Positions 53,091-63,292 of a stretch of DNA of 64,000 nt are shown here, in pieces. The stretch's first letter is position 1, and every line of letters starts with the position of its first letter. The notes under the pieces were generated by a model. That model made no database searches. It was not told the origin of the DNA and worked only from the letters and a program-made list of their open reading frames with translations. Made by a program: the position numbers and the translations under genes. Source of the stretch: Onthophagus taurus (taxonomy: Eukaryota; Arthropoda; Insecta; Coleoptera; Scarabaeidae); NCBI RefSeq assembly GCF_036711975.1, contig NC_091971.1:27721501-27785500 (forward strand), given 5' to 3'.

Positions 53091-55224
53091 CAGGGTGATT
53101 CATAAGTAATGGGCCAAATTGTAAATGTACGTTCAGGAGGCCAAAATAATAATATTTTCATTATCAATAATGGGTCTTAGTCTGCTCCTTACTGAGATAC
53201 AGGATGTTAAAGTGAAAAAAATAAAATAGATTTTTGTTAATAGATCAGCTACTTTTCTACATAATGACTCATAGTTGACTTATAGTTTTTGTAAGGGTAA
53301 ACAATAATGTGTGAGAGGATTTGAGTTAACTCGTAGATATCGCCACATGCGCCATATGAATTAGATGAAATCAGCTACAAATTTTTTATCGCTCATTATT
53401 TTACAACATACTTGTTTAATTTGGATAGCCCCATCATTTCTGTAGAAAAAAGCTATACTTCTTTGATCTTGAAAATATTAACGATTTTCGAGATATTTGA
53501 ATTTTACTAATTCACTACACTACATTTCACGGTGGTCGACGTAGCATTAATCTGTTAAGACACAAGCATGGCATGGAATGTTGACATTTACCTAACCGTA
53601 ATTGATAATTGATAACAATATTAAACTGAAACCATAAAAAAATTACGTAATAAAACAATTTATTGTACGCCAGTTAATAAAACGAAATACAACATTAGAA
53701 CAGACTTGAACTAAGACCACTTACGACAACTGTTATCAAAACCTACATGTTAATGTTGTGCGAAGTTAAATTAAATTTAAGCTTAATTATGAGCTACTGC
53801 AAAAGGTTTTCAACATGACCACCACCAGCATTTATACACGCATTTAACCGTTTGGTTAAGGATTGTCTGACTTTAAAAAATGCAGCAGGATTATTTCGTA
53901 TTGAATTGGCTGCATCTTGAATTCTATTCCATAACTCGTCTCGTGTATTTATAGTAGGTTCAGCATAGACCATTGATTTCATGTAACCCCACACATAAAA
54001 ATCAAGTGGATTAAAATCGGGACTGCGAGGTGGCCACTGAAATTCACTACCACGTCCAATCCAACGGTGAGGGAATGTTTCATTCAGATGTTCGCGCACA
54101 GCACGTGAAAAATGTGGAGGAGCACCGTCTTGCATGAACCACATATTTCTTCTTAGTTGTAATGGAAGATCTCCCAAGAGGTCGACTAAGTCATTATTTA
54201 AAAAAATTAAATATGACTCTCCATTTAAATTAGGAGGTAATTCAACTGGGCCCAGTAATGTATTGCCTATTACACCGCACCACACATTTATTTTAAACTC
54301 GTGCTGGAAATGTCTATCTTTTTTTAAACGAGGGTTTTCGGTTTCCCAGGCATGACTATTTCGCCAATTAAAAACTCCGCGTCTGGTAAAGGTTGCTTCA
54401 TCCGTGAAAAGAATGTTATTTCAATTTTCCTTTTAGCCACTGACAAAATTGAACTCTGATTCGATAATCTGTTGGAAGTAAATTTTGCACAGGTATAAAA
54501 TGATAGGGATATAAATTTTCCTTGTGTAAAATTCTAGTCACGGATGGTTGGCTTATTCCAGTTGCTGCAGACAATCGACGAGTGCTTATTTCAGAATTTT
54601 GCGCAATTCTTACCAAAATTTCATCTTCTTGCTGCGGAGTGATAATCTTAGGACGTCCTGTATGATATTTTGGACGAAATGAACCTGTTTCACCCAATCG
54701 ATTATAAATATTTTGAAATATCTTCCGGTTTGGCTGCCTTCTGTAAGGGTACATTTCACGATATTTTCTGGATGCTGCTTGCCCAGAAAAACGTTCTTGT
54801 GCGTAAACGCATAACATGTCTCTCATTTCTTCGTTTGAAAAGTGATTATGTCTCGGCATTTTGATTTATGTTAGGACAAGAATGAATCAGTTTACTTAAC
54901 AATAAAATGTTTTAAACTATTCATTAAACGTAAAAGCTCATTGACGTTTCATAATTCATATGGCGCATGTGGCGACATCTACGAGTTAACTCAAATCCTC
55001 TCACACATTATTGTTTACCCTTACAAAAACTATAAGTCAACTATGAGTCATTATGTAGAAAAGTAGCTGATCTATTAACAAAAATCTATTTTATTTTTTT
55101 CGCTTTAACATCCTGTATCTCAGTAAGGAGCAGACTAAGACCCATTATTGTTAATGAAAATATTATTATTTTGGCCTCCTGAACGTACATTTACAATTTG
55201 GCCCATTACTTATGAATCACCCTG
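53091..55224 (-). mobile_element. 2134-bp mariner-like element, copy B
   Basis: Same length and termini as copy A, inverted, TA duplicated (53089-53090, 55225-55226). TIRs 273 bp. Confidence 0.9.
53794..54859 (-). pseudogene. mariner-like transposase, copy B
   Basis: Identical in layout to copy A: 54416-54859 encodes the N-terminal 147 aa, then the same frame break (near 54415), and the catalytic part to 53794 with MWFMQDGAPPHFSRAVREH, RWIGRGSEFQWPPRSPDFNP and YVWGYMKS. Here the Trp after FPHR is intact. Only a few bases differ from copy A (for example NPAAFF against NPATFF). Confidence 0.85.
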
Positions 55225-55226
55225 TA

Positions 55227-55904
55227 TACCTAAAACAGTAAAAAAACTCTATGTTTTTTCTGACGGGTGCACAGGCCAGGATAGAAATCATACACTAGTT
55301 GAATTTTTTTATTGCCTAATTCAGATGGGAAGATTCGACTATATTGAACAACGATATCCTAAAAGAGGCCATAGTTATTTACCTAATGACAGAGATTTTG
55401 CGAAAATAGAAATTCAAAAAAGGTGACAGGAGAAAGTAGAAGTGCCGGAGAAATGGTATGATATTGTTCGCAATAATGTTTACTTTGAAGTTGTTGATGT
55501 TCGACAAGACATGATTTTTGATTTTAAGAATCATTTTACAAGTATTTTTAAAAAAACTATTACTTCTAAAGGCTCACGGGGTACACCATCTGAAAAGTTT
55601 TTAATATCGGACTGCAAGATAGATAAAATATTCTGCATCTCATAAGCATGAAATTCATGTCAGTAAAACAATGAAAGGTACAGTTTGGAGCCAGTTTAGT
55701 TTACAAAAAAATAAAAGTGTTGTCTGTTTTCCTAAACAACCACTTTATAATAGTTATCTACCAATGAAGGAAGCAAAGATAGAAAACCTTAAAAATTTAA
55801 TACATTATCTCTCCGCGGAAGCTCAACAGTACTACGTAGAACTTTTTGCAGCTTGTCAGAGTGTCCCAGGTGATGAAAGCGAATCAGATACTGAATTTAT
55901 ATAA
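55227..55904 (+). pseudogene. D-G-C-x-G-Q-element protein, C-terminal part
   Basis: Continues from 53088: KTVKKLYVFSDGCTGQDRNH TLVEFFYCLI (the D-G-C-x-G-Q box), YPKRGHSYLPNDRDFAKIEI (conserved G-H-S-x-L-P-x-D-x-D-F), a stop at 55424, VPEKWYDIVRNN, and a C-terminal segment ending SDTEFI at 55904. The two acidic boxes are what one would expect of an RNase H-like DDE core, but the superfamily is unclear to me. 55905-56153 is its 3' UTR and TIR. Confidence 0.7.
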
Positions 55905-56158
55905 CATTTTCTTTGTATTTCTTTTTGTGGAAATAAAAAAAAACCATAAGTCCACCAAAACTATTATTTTTTTTAAAGAAAACTAATTCGACAATGTTGC
56001 TGTAGATATTCAGTAGTAGCTAACTGATAACGATTTTAAAGTTGAAGACTATCTATTATGAGGAAAGTTATGTATTTTTCGTTTTTAACGGTTTTTTATG
56101 TCTCCTGAAAAAATTGCTTATGTGGACATAACTGCTTTTTGATTTCCATGCTTCAATT

Positions 56159-56268
56159 ACATGCAGCACTTGTCACCAATTAGTATGTAAAACGGAAATA
56201 GTGTAAACGTAATTACATGCCAAAAGTGTAAGGAAGGAGGATCTAGTAGTGAATAGGCAAATTTTTTT
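56159..56268 (+). pseudogene. piggyBac-type transposase 1, end of the cysteine-rich domain
   Basis: Reads TCSTCHQLVCKTEIV, a one-base shift, then VNVITCQKCKEGGSSSE and a stop at 56268. With RCFICGRKK at 49728 it supplies the remaining Cys/His of the C-terminal zinc domain, which binds the element's ends. Confidence 0.7.
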
Positions 56269-56430
56269 TGTTTTCAGTATATCTTTTTTTTTTACATTTT
56301 TTTAAAATTTTTTTGGGTTTAATTACTGTTTTTTGCAAATAAATATAAACTTAAATATTGAGCAGTTGTTTTCTATACATATAAATAAAACAAAGAAAAA
56401 CTTCTTACTTGCTTAGTTTAATTAAATTTA

Positions 56431-56476
56431 CTGTCGTACCGGTTTCGGGAACATTATCCCATCATCAGCGACAAGC
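56431..56476 (-). ncRNA. hammerhead ribozyme-like motif, left arm
   Basis: Minus strand: TTGTCG (stem I), CTGATGA, T, GGGA-TAATGT-TCCC (stem II), GAA, ACCGGT (stem III, self-complementary), A (cleavage position), CGACA (stem I). Identical to the right-arm copy at 58703-58748. Confidence 0.75.
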
Positions 56477-56889
56477 TATATATTATAAAAATACAAAAAA
56501 ACACACATTAAAATATTGCAGGCATATAAATATTTAATAACTTACAGTCAAAAGAAGCGTACGATAATTCGGAAAAGCACAAACATTAAAAAAGTATACA
56601 TATCAAACGTGAAGCGTTAGGATATGTGATAAGACAAATGAATTAAAAAATTTTTTTGCAAATGTTCGGACGTTATATAATATCGTGGAGCGAAAACTCA
56701 GAAACGAGTTACGCTTGGAAGAGATGAGATGCGACTGAACAACTGTTGGGAGAACGAAGAAAACGGGGGGGTGTGAAAAGAAAAGAGCCTGATTCTTATA
56801 TAATAAATCAAAATATTAAAATAAACCAAAATAAACTAAATAAAAAATTAATCAAAGATAAATACAAAATCCCCTGGAAAAAATATCAC

Positions 56890-57606
56890 TCATTTTCGTA
56901 AATAAGTAAAAAGCGGTTTATAATTGTAAAAAACTTGATCATTTAATAAAGAGTATTCGTTGTTATTCTTGATCTTATGTATCTCAAGCTGTTCTAGAAG
57001 GTCAAGTCTATAACCCTTTTGACAATTATGAATGAGAGCAGCGTTATCAAAATCAATGTTATGACCAGTGTCAACTTTATGTTTATTTATGTTAGATTGT
57101 GATTTAATTTTATGTTCGTGTAAACGAGTTTCCAATTTTCGACCCGTTTGTCCAATATAGATGGCGTTACAGTCAGAACAATTAACAGAATACACTCCGT
57201 TCCTTTTTAATTTATCATTGTTTTTGTAGTGATAATTTGATAATAAATTCAGTATGGAATTTCTGTTGGAATATGCCAAGGTTATATTAAATTTTTTAAA
57301 AATTCCTCTAGATTGCAAGGAAATGGGATTATAGGGAATAGGTTTATAAATTTGGTTGTTAATAGGTTTAGTAAATAATGGGTCTTTCTGTTGTTTAATT
57401 TTGTTCGTTAAATTATTTAGGACCTTCTTAGGGAAATTGTTCTGTATGGCTAAGTTTTGAATATAGTTAAATTCTTTTATTTTATTCTCATTTGAAATGG
57501 GATAGTTAAAAATTCTATTGACAAGAAAACGAAAATTAGCTAATTTGTGAGCTATTGGATGAGCTGAATCATATGGAATAGTAGTTGATATTGTTGTGGG
57601 CTTTCT
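56890..57606 (-). pseudogene. Penelope-like protein C-terminus (RT end and GIY-YIG), left arm
   Basis: Open from the centre outward: KPTTISTTIPYDSAHPIAHK LANFRFLVNRIFNYPI, QNNFPKKVLNNL, then the GIY-YIG domain GVYSVNCSDCNAIYIGQTGR KLETRLHEHK, HKVDTGHNIDFDNAALIH, LLEQLEIHKIKNNNEYSLLN and a stop at 56890. About 236 codons, no break; 5'-truncated, lacking the RT catalytic part. Confidence 0.8.
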
Positions 57607-57608
57607 AT

Positions 57609-58289
57609 ATATATTGTAAGTTAATAGCTCACAAATTAGCTAATTTTCGTTTTCTTGTCAATAGAATTTTTAACTATCCCATTTCAAATGAGAATAAAAT
57701 AAAAGAATTTAACTATATTCAAAACTTAGCCATACAGAACAATTTCCCTAAGAAGGTCCTAAATAATTTAACGAACAAAATTAAACAACAGAAAGACCCA
57801 TTATTTACTAAACCTATTAACAACCAAATTTATAAACCTATTCCCTATAATCCCATTTCCTTGCAATCTAGAGGAATTTTTAAAAAATTTAATATAACCT
57901 TGGCATATTCCAACAGAAATTCCATACTGAATTTATTATCAAATTATCACTACAAAAACAATGATAAATTAAAAAGGAACGGAGTGTATTCTGTTAATTG
58001 TTCTGACTGTAACGCCATCTATATTGGACAAACGGGTCGAAAATTGGAAACTCGTTTACACGAACATAAAATTAAATCACAATCTAACATAAATAAACAT
58101 AAAGTTGACACTGGTCATAACATTGATTTTGATAACGCTGCTCTCATTCATAATTGTCAAAAGGGTTATAGACTTGACCTTCTAGAACAGCTTGAGATAC
58201 ATAAGATCAAGAATAACAACGAATACTCTTTATTAAATGATCAAGTTTTTTACAATTATAAACCGCTTTTTACTTATTTACGAAAATGA
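57609..58289 (+). pseudogene. Penelope-like protein C-terminus, right arm
   Basis: Same sequence from AHKLANFRFL (about 57630) to the stop at 58287-58289. The first 15 codons upstream (MILLWAFYIYCKL) are not Penelope-like; they come from the junction. GIY-YIG domain complete and open. Confidence 0.8.
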
Positions 58290-58702
58290 GTGATATTTTT
58301 TCCAGGGGATTTTGTATTTATCTTTGATTAATTTTTTATTTAGTTTATTTTGGTTTATTTTAATATTTTGATTTATTATATAAGAATCAGGCTCTTTTCT
58401 TTTCACACCCCCCGTTTTCTTCGTTCTCCCAACAGTTGTTCAGTCGCATCTCATCTCTTCCAAGCGTAACTCGTTTCTGAGTTTTCGCTCCACCATATTA
58501 TATAACGTCCGAACATTTGCAAAAAAATTTTTTAATTCATTTGTCTTATCACATATCCTAACGCTTCACGTTTGATATGTATACTTTTTTAATGTTTGTG
58601 CTTTTCCGAATTATCGTACGCTTCTTTTGACTGTAAGTTATTAAATATTTATATGCCTGCAATATTTTAATGTGTGTTTTTTTGTATTTTTATAATATAT
58701 AG

Positions 58703-58748
58703 CTTGTCGCTGATGATGGGATAATGTTCCCGAAACCGGTACGACAGT
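58703..58748 (+). ncRNA. hammerhead ribozyme-like motif, right arm
   Basis: Plus strand copy of the left-arm motif: TTGTCG, CTGATGA, stem II GGGA/TCCC, GAA, ACCGGT, A, CGACA. Lies about 410 bp after the ORF stop, in the position of the Penelope-type terminal repeat. Confidence 0.75.
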
Positions 58749-58984
58749 AAATTTAATTAAACTAAGCAAGTAAGAAGTTTTTCTTTGTTTTATTTATATA
58801 TTTCACACTTGCAACATGGAACAAAATCATTATTTCTATACATATATTTACGACTTCTAGAACAAATAAAACTAAAAAAAAAATAAATATACACCATAAT
58901 GTGCAATGGTGTACAAAATACACCGCGCGAGTAGTAGCGTAAAAAAAAGGTGCGCGAGTAGTTAAAGGTTAAGAGATTGCGACT

Positions 58985-59160
58985 CATTTTTTGAAAAATT
59001 AAAGATCTTTGATAATTTAAATGAAAGAACGGAAAAAATAAAATTTATTAAATGCATACGAATAACCATAAATGGTTTATTCCATTTATGGGAACTATTA
59101 AAGCAAACAACGAAAATAGAATACCTATTTACAAGACGCATTAATCAACACACCCTGGGA
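58985..59160 (+). pseudogene. P/THAP9-like fragment
   Basis: Open for about 58 codons: FEKLKIFDNLNERTEKIKFI K, ITINGLFHLWELLKQTTKIE YLFTRRINQ. The G-L-x-x-L-W and Y-L-x-T-R-R-x-N-Q boxes match the C-terminal region of the P-type gene at 36.2 kb. It lies between the right end of piggyBac 1 and the left end of piggyBac 2. Continuation to 59335 is unrecognisable. Confidence 0.5.
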
Positions 59161-59334
59161 CAGAAAATTGTGAAGGCGACACAGACGCAATTTTATTGAA
59201 GTTGGGAGAATGCAACGAATTAAAACAAGGTGAATTCTCCAACAAATGTAAAATTGAAGATTCGAAGAAAATTCGAAGATTTTTAGTTATTATACCAAAA
59301 GCATTCTCGCTAACCCGTCTGGCTCTACTATCCT

Positions 59335-61910
59335 CTTAATGACCACCGTTCCTAATTAGGAACGTTCCGAATTTAGCTTGTTGTGACAGTTATGCAAACT
59401 GAATTTTGCATATTGCAATTGATAGACCGTTGTTCTTATTGAAGAACATTTATATGTTCGAAGAATTTGATCGTTAGTGCCATCTATCTGAGATGCATAT
59501 AACTACAAATTATAACCTCTATAGTGCAACAGTGCCAGACAGATTTGTGGACTTTGGTGGTAATTTTTATATATTATCGGTAAGTATATTACAAAAATAA
59601 AAATACGTTATGTAATGTGGGTTCCCTATTAGCGAATAAAAGCAAAAGTTTTTGTTTGAATAGAAAATATACTATCGAAAATTCAAAAAACGGCTTTGTT
59701 CCTTCTATGGAACAATGGTCACCAACTTGAAATATTTTCCTAAGAGAATATCTTCCTTCTTTTCAGATAAAATGTGGCCAAAACGGGGGGAAATCCCCAG
59801 TGATAGTGAAGACGAGAATCTGGATGATTCTGAGGATGAATTCATCCCTGAAGATTTACCCGAGAATAGCGATGATTCATCAAGTGATGAAAGTGACGAA
59901 GAGAAAGAGTCGCGTACAACTTGCACTTCAAATCAAAGTAAAAAGAAGAAGTTATACAATTGGACCAAAGTGAAACGAAACTCCATTATCTACACCTCAA
60001 TTTACTGTTGAGATAAACTCCCCAAAGAATACCCCCCAAAGATGATGAGCCAGAAATTGGAAGGCCTATACATTCATTATTTCAAACTGTTTATGGATGA
60101 CGCGTTATTGGATCTGATTGCAGAACAAAGTAATTTACATGTCACCCAAATGGATGTTAGTAAATCTCTTCAACTAACACGTTCAGAGCTTGAAATCTTT
60201 ATAGGCACTGTGATTTACATGTCAGTATTTAGTCTTCCACGTAGCAAGCTCTTCTGGAAAACTTCTTGTAGGGTTCCACAGGTGGCGGATTCTATGTCAA
60301 GAAAGAGATGGGAACTCATAAAGAGACATTTGCATTTCAATAATAATGACAACATTCTCACAGATCGGAATAGTCCCAACTACGATAAGCTGCTCAAAAT
60401 TAGACCAGTCGTGAACAGGTTGCAAGAAGCATTCAAAAATCAAGACAAACCCCAGAAACTTTGCGTTGATGAGCAGATTGTGCCATATAAAGGAAAATCA
60501 TCCCTGAAACAATACAATCCCAATAAACCAAACAAATGGGGCTACAAGATCTTTGTCTTGTGCGACGATAAAGGTTTGATACACAATTTTGAAATTTACA
60601 CCGGTAAAATTGAACCTGCCCCAGGAAAGGAAGATATTGGAGCAAGTGGAAACATTGTTTTACGCCTCGCAGGTTCAATACCAACACATCATAATTATTT
60701 ATTATATTTTGATAATTGGTTTTCTTCAATCAAACTTATGACAATTCTTCATGAAGATGGAATATATGCATTGGGAACAATAAGAAGTGATAGGATACCA
60801 GGACTGAAACTGCCCACAGAAAAGGAACTCAAACGACGTGGTAGAGGTGCGTACGACGAATTCAGAACATCAGTTGGAAATGGAATAGAACTACGAGTGG
60901 TACAATGGTTTGGTAATAAAAGCGTTCGTGTTGCTAGTACATTTCGTGGAGCATTCAAAAATCAAGACAAACCCCAGAAACTTTGCGTTGATGAGCAGAT
61001 TGTGCCATATAAAGGAAAATCATCCCTGAAACAATACAATCCCAATAAACCAAACAAATGGGGCTACAAGATCTTTGTCTTGTGCGACGATAAAGGTTTG
61101 ATACACAATTTTGAAATTTACACCGGTAAAATTGAACCTGCCCCAGGAAAGGAAGATATTGGAGCAAGTGGAAACATTGTTTTACGCCTCGCAGGTTCAA
61201 TACCAACACATCATAATTATTTATTATATTTTGATAATTGGTTTTCTTCAATCAAACTTATGACAATTCTTCATGAAGATGGAATATATGCATTGGGAAC
61301 AATAAGAAGTGATAGGATACCAGGACTGAAACTGCCCACAGAAAAGGAACTCAAACGACGTGGTAGAGGTGCGTACGACGAATTCAGAGCATCAGTTGGA
61401 AATGGAATAGAACTACGAGTGGTACAATGGTTTGATAATAAAAGCGTTCGTGTTGCTAGTACATTTCGTGGAGCCCAACCCGTAGATACCGTCCTAATAT
61501 CATCAAACAATATAACATGTTCATGGGTGGAGTAGATTTACTTGATGGACTGATATCGTACTATAGAATTTCGCTTAGATCTCGCAGATGGTATCTCAAA
61601 CTCTTTTTTCATTTCATAGATCTGTGTCTAGTAGCAGCTTGGATCAGGTATCGAACGGATATGCGAGAAATTGACCTTCCGGCGAAAGATATTTTGGATT
61701 CGCTCGAGTTCCGGTGTGAGGTAGCTGAAGCACTATGTCTGTCAGGCAAGAATACTGATTCTAAAAAAAGAGGTAGACCAAGCTCAGCTTCTTTAGAAAA
61801 CGAGTATGCAACTAAAAAGAAGAAGGGGCCCACAAAACCCATACCACAATTTGATGTTAGAACTGATCAAGTTTCTCATTTTCCGGTGCACAAGGAAACA
61901 AGACAGCGAT
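59335..61910 (+). mobile_element. piggyBac-type element 2 (right end missing)
   Basis: Probable left end at TTAA 59337-59340 followed by TGACCACCGTTCCTAATTAG GAACG. Transposase from 59767 to about 61905. The right part is replaced by a Ginger-like gene in the same frame. 59341-59766 is 5' UTR/intron without other features. Confidence 0.65.
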
Positions 61911-61915
61911 ACAAA
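59767..61915 (+). pseudogene. piggyBac-type transposase 2 with a 522-bp tandem duplication
   Basis: After a splice site (CTTTTCAG, 59766): MWPKRGEIPSDSEDE and an acidic tail; a shift near 60000; from 60042 open for 497 aa: FKLFMDDALLDLIAEQSN, RPVVNRLQEAF, LCVDEQIVPYKGKSSLKQYN (D1), LLYFDNWFSSIKLMTILHED (D2). The segment from AFKNQDK to STFRG (60429-60950) is repeated in tandem (60951-61472), so D1 and D2 occur twice. A deletion then brings PVDTV to an out-of-frame NIIKQYN, and GGVDLLDGLISYYRISLRSR (D3) continues from 61517. Inactive as it stands. Confidence 0.85.
60429..61472 (+). repeat. tandem duplication, 2 x 522 bp
   Basis: 60429-60950 and 60951-61472 differ at about two positions (aca/gca giving Thr/Ala; ggt/gat giving Gly/Asp). 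522 is a multiple of 3, so the frame is kept. The junctions share GC(A) microhomology. Confidence 0.9.
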
Positions 61916-62710
61916 ATACGAAAATACGACACAATGGAGATTGGCGAAACAAGAGTTTTAATCAAAAAAAGAAGAAGTAATGAGGATCCTGTAGTAGTAA
62001 TGATTCCGATTGAAGAATGCTTTGACAGACTTCTTCAATGTCACCGTGCCACTGGACATGGAGGAAGAAATAAAATGCTGTTTGAATTAAAAAATAAATT
62101 TTACATTCCCAGACCAGCAGTTGAAATGTTTGTATCGCTTTGTAAAATGTGTAATACGAAGAAATCTCAACAACAACGTAATATTGTGGTAAGACCAATC
62201 ATAACAAAAGATTTTAACCTTCGCAGTCAAGTTGATTTGATTGACTTTCAATCAACTCCATGTCGAGGATATAAATGGTTAATGAATTATCAAGATCATG
62301 CTACTAAATTTTGTCTTCTGCGACCTTTAACAACAAAGCGTGCTGCTGAAGTTGCAATGGAATTGCTGAAGATATTTTTGGATTTCGACGCACCGCACAT
62401 TCTACAAAGCGACAACGGACATGAATTTACAGCTGATGTGGTTAAAGAACTTTCTGGTATGTGGGCTGATTGTAAACTAGTACATGGAAGACCTCGACAT
62501 CCGCAATCACAGGGAAGCGTAGAGCGCTGCAACCAGGATGTTGAAAATATGTTACGTTCGTGGATGGATGACAACAAGAGTACAGATTGGGTGATAGGAT
62601 GCCGCTTCGTTCAGTGGCAAAAAAACTCGTCAAAGCACAGGATCATAGGGCGCAGTCCATATACAGCCCTTTTTGGAACGGAACCAAAGATAGGACTAAT
62701 ATATAGATAG
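61517..62710 (+). CDS. chimeric ORF: piggyBac C-terminal part fused to a Ginger/KRBA2-like integrase
   Basis: 397 aa without a break. Residues 1-130: piggyBac D3 region, FIDLCLVAAWIRYRTD, KKRGRPSSASLENE, and the start of its cysteine domain (VRTDQVSHFPVHKETRQR). From about 135: IRKYDTMEIGETRVLIKKRR, an H2C2 zinc motif (HRATGHGGRNKML... CKMC), and an rve-type integrase core: QVDLIDFQSTPCRGYKWLMN (D1), HILQSDNGHEFTADVVKELS (D2), HPQSQGSVERCNQDVENML (E). The junction is near 61910. The integrase is of the Ginger/KRBA2-like cut-and-paste group, related to Gypsy integrases. A stop at 62708 precedes the rest of the gene (62745-63292). Whether the fusion is expressed is unknown. Confidence 0.8.
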   Translation: MFMGGVDLLDGLISYYRISLRSRRWYLKLFFHFIDLCLVAAWIRYRTDMREIDLPAKDILDSLEFRCEVAEALCLSGKNTDSKKRGRPSSASLENEYATKKKKGPTKPIPQFDVRTDQVSHFPVHKETRQRYKIRKYDTMEIGETRVLIKKRRSNEDPVVVMIPIEECFDRLLQCHRATGHGGRNKMLFELKNKFYIPRPAVEMFVSLCKMCNTKKSQQQRNIVVRPIITKDFNLRSQVDLIDFQSTPCRGYKWLMNYQDHATKFCLLRPLTTKRAAEVAMELLKIFLDFDAPHILQSDNGHEFTADVVKELSGMWADCKLVHGRPRHPQSQGSVERCNQDVENMLRSWMDDNKSTDWVIGCRFVQWQKNSSKHRIIGRSPYTALFGTEPKIGLIYR

Positions 62711-62744
62711 GACTTCATGCTCTTCATGTTCCATGAAGATTCAT

Positions 62745-63292
62745 AAAACTTGTTTCCAAAACGTTTGCTTAATCTCCGATGAAAATGATACGGAGTATCA
62801 ATGCGATATTTGTAATAGACAAGAAAATATATCTTCACAACGTCAAAAAGCACACGAAGGTCAAAAACGAGCGGCAGAAAAAATGATTGAAAATACCGGA
62901 AGAACCTAAAATCGGTCACAGTTGGAAATTTTGTTCTATTAAATGTGCCGAAAGTCGACCGTGGCCCTTTAGACGCACCAAATTTAATTGGAAAAATTCT
63001 TAAAATTAATAGTGATGTTTATCAGATAGGAACAAAGAGTGGAATTATCAAAACATGGTTTTCTAGAAGTGACTTCCAAATTTCTGGCGCACAATTTGTT
63101 GAAGATATCCCCGAAGAATATATATCTGTTCAAGCTGTAGCAAATGAGTCAATGTTTGGAGGTCAAGGCTATAATACCTGTAAGTGTACAGTGTCAAAAA
63201 CCCAATGCCAAACAAAAAAGTGCGTGTGCAGGAAAGCAAAGCAAATGTGTTCATCAAAATGCCATAAGAGTTTACCATGTGGAAATAAGTGA
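62745..63292 (+). pseudogene. Ginger/KRBA2-like element, C-terminal part
   Basis: After a short damaged stretch: KTCFQNVCLISDENDTEYQC DICNRQENISSQR, a shift near 62908, then VPKVDRGPLDAPNLIGKILK INSDVYQIGTKSGIIKTW, and a Cys-rich end YNTCKCTVSKTQCQTKKCVC RKAKQMCSSKCHKSLPCGN. The PKVDRGPLDAPN box and the C-x-C...C-x-x-KCH tail are typical of this group. Same frame order as the integrase before it. Confidence 0.8.

Larger units (their letters stand above)
49776..56153 (+). mobile_element. D-G-C-x-G-Q-motif DNA transposon nested in piggyBac 1
   Basis: Flanked by CAATT (49771-49775 and 56154-56158). Excision with one copy leaves the piggyBac frame open through VTTI into TCSTCHQLVCK. The ends are weakly inverted (AAGGAGATCAAAAATCC... 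against ATGGAAATCAAAAAGC...TGTCCA). Inside are the exons of its protein, a solo LTR (50506-52392) and mariner copy B (53091-55224). Net size about 2.35 kb. Superfamily not determined. Confidence 0.7.
56379..58799. repeat. 2.4-kb palindrome: two head-to-head Penelope-like copies
   Basis: Left arm 56379 to about 57550 is the inverted copy of about 57630-58799, nearly identical to the last base, with a 70-80-bp centre. Each arm carries one Penelope-like 3' half (GIY-YIG ORF, 3' region, hammerhead-like motif) reading outwards. The left copy is about 60 bp longer at its 5' (central) end. Confidence 0.9.
47815..58972 (+). mobile_element. piggyBac-type element 1, with nested insertions
   Basis: Transposase exon 48085-49775, interrupted by the D-G-C-x-G-Q element (49776-56153), resuming 56159-56268. 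A Penelope-like pair (56379-58799) lies in its 3' UTR. The likely right end is ...GGTGCGCGAGTAGTTAAAGG followed by TTAA (58969-58972). A related motif GTGTACA(G/A)AATAC(G/A)CC...GCGAGTAG occurs at 47930-47960 and 58910-58935 in the same orientation. The left TTAA was not identified. Confidence 0.6.

Noticed and set aside
52742-53098. a stand-alone 118-aa gene
   Set aside because: It is one exon piece of the D-G-C-x-G-Q element, continuing after mariner copy B.
55148-55426. 92-aa ORF starting in the mariner B terminus
   Set aside because: The first 27 codons are mariner TIR; only the part from 55227 belongs to the host element.
60433-61510. minus-strand ORFs of 69-98 aa occurring twice
   Set aside because: Antisense shadows of the duplicated piggyBac segment.
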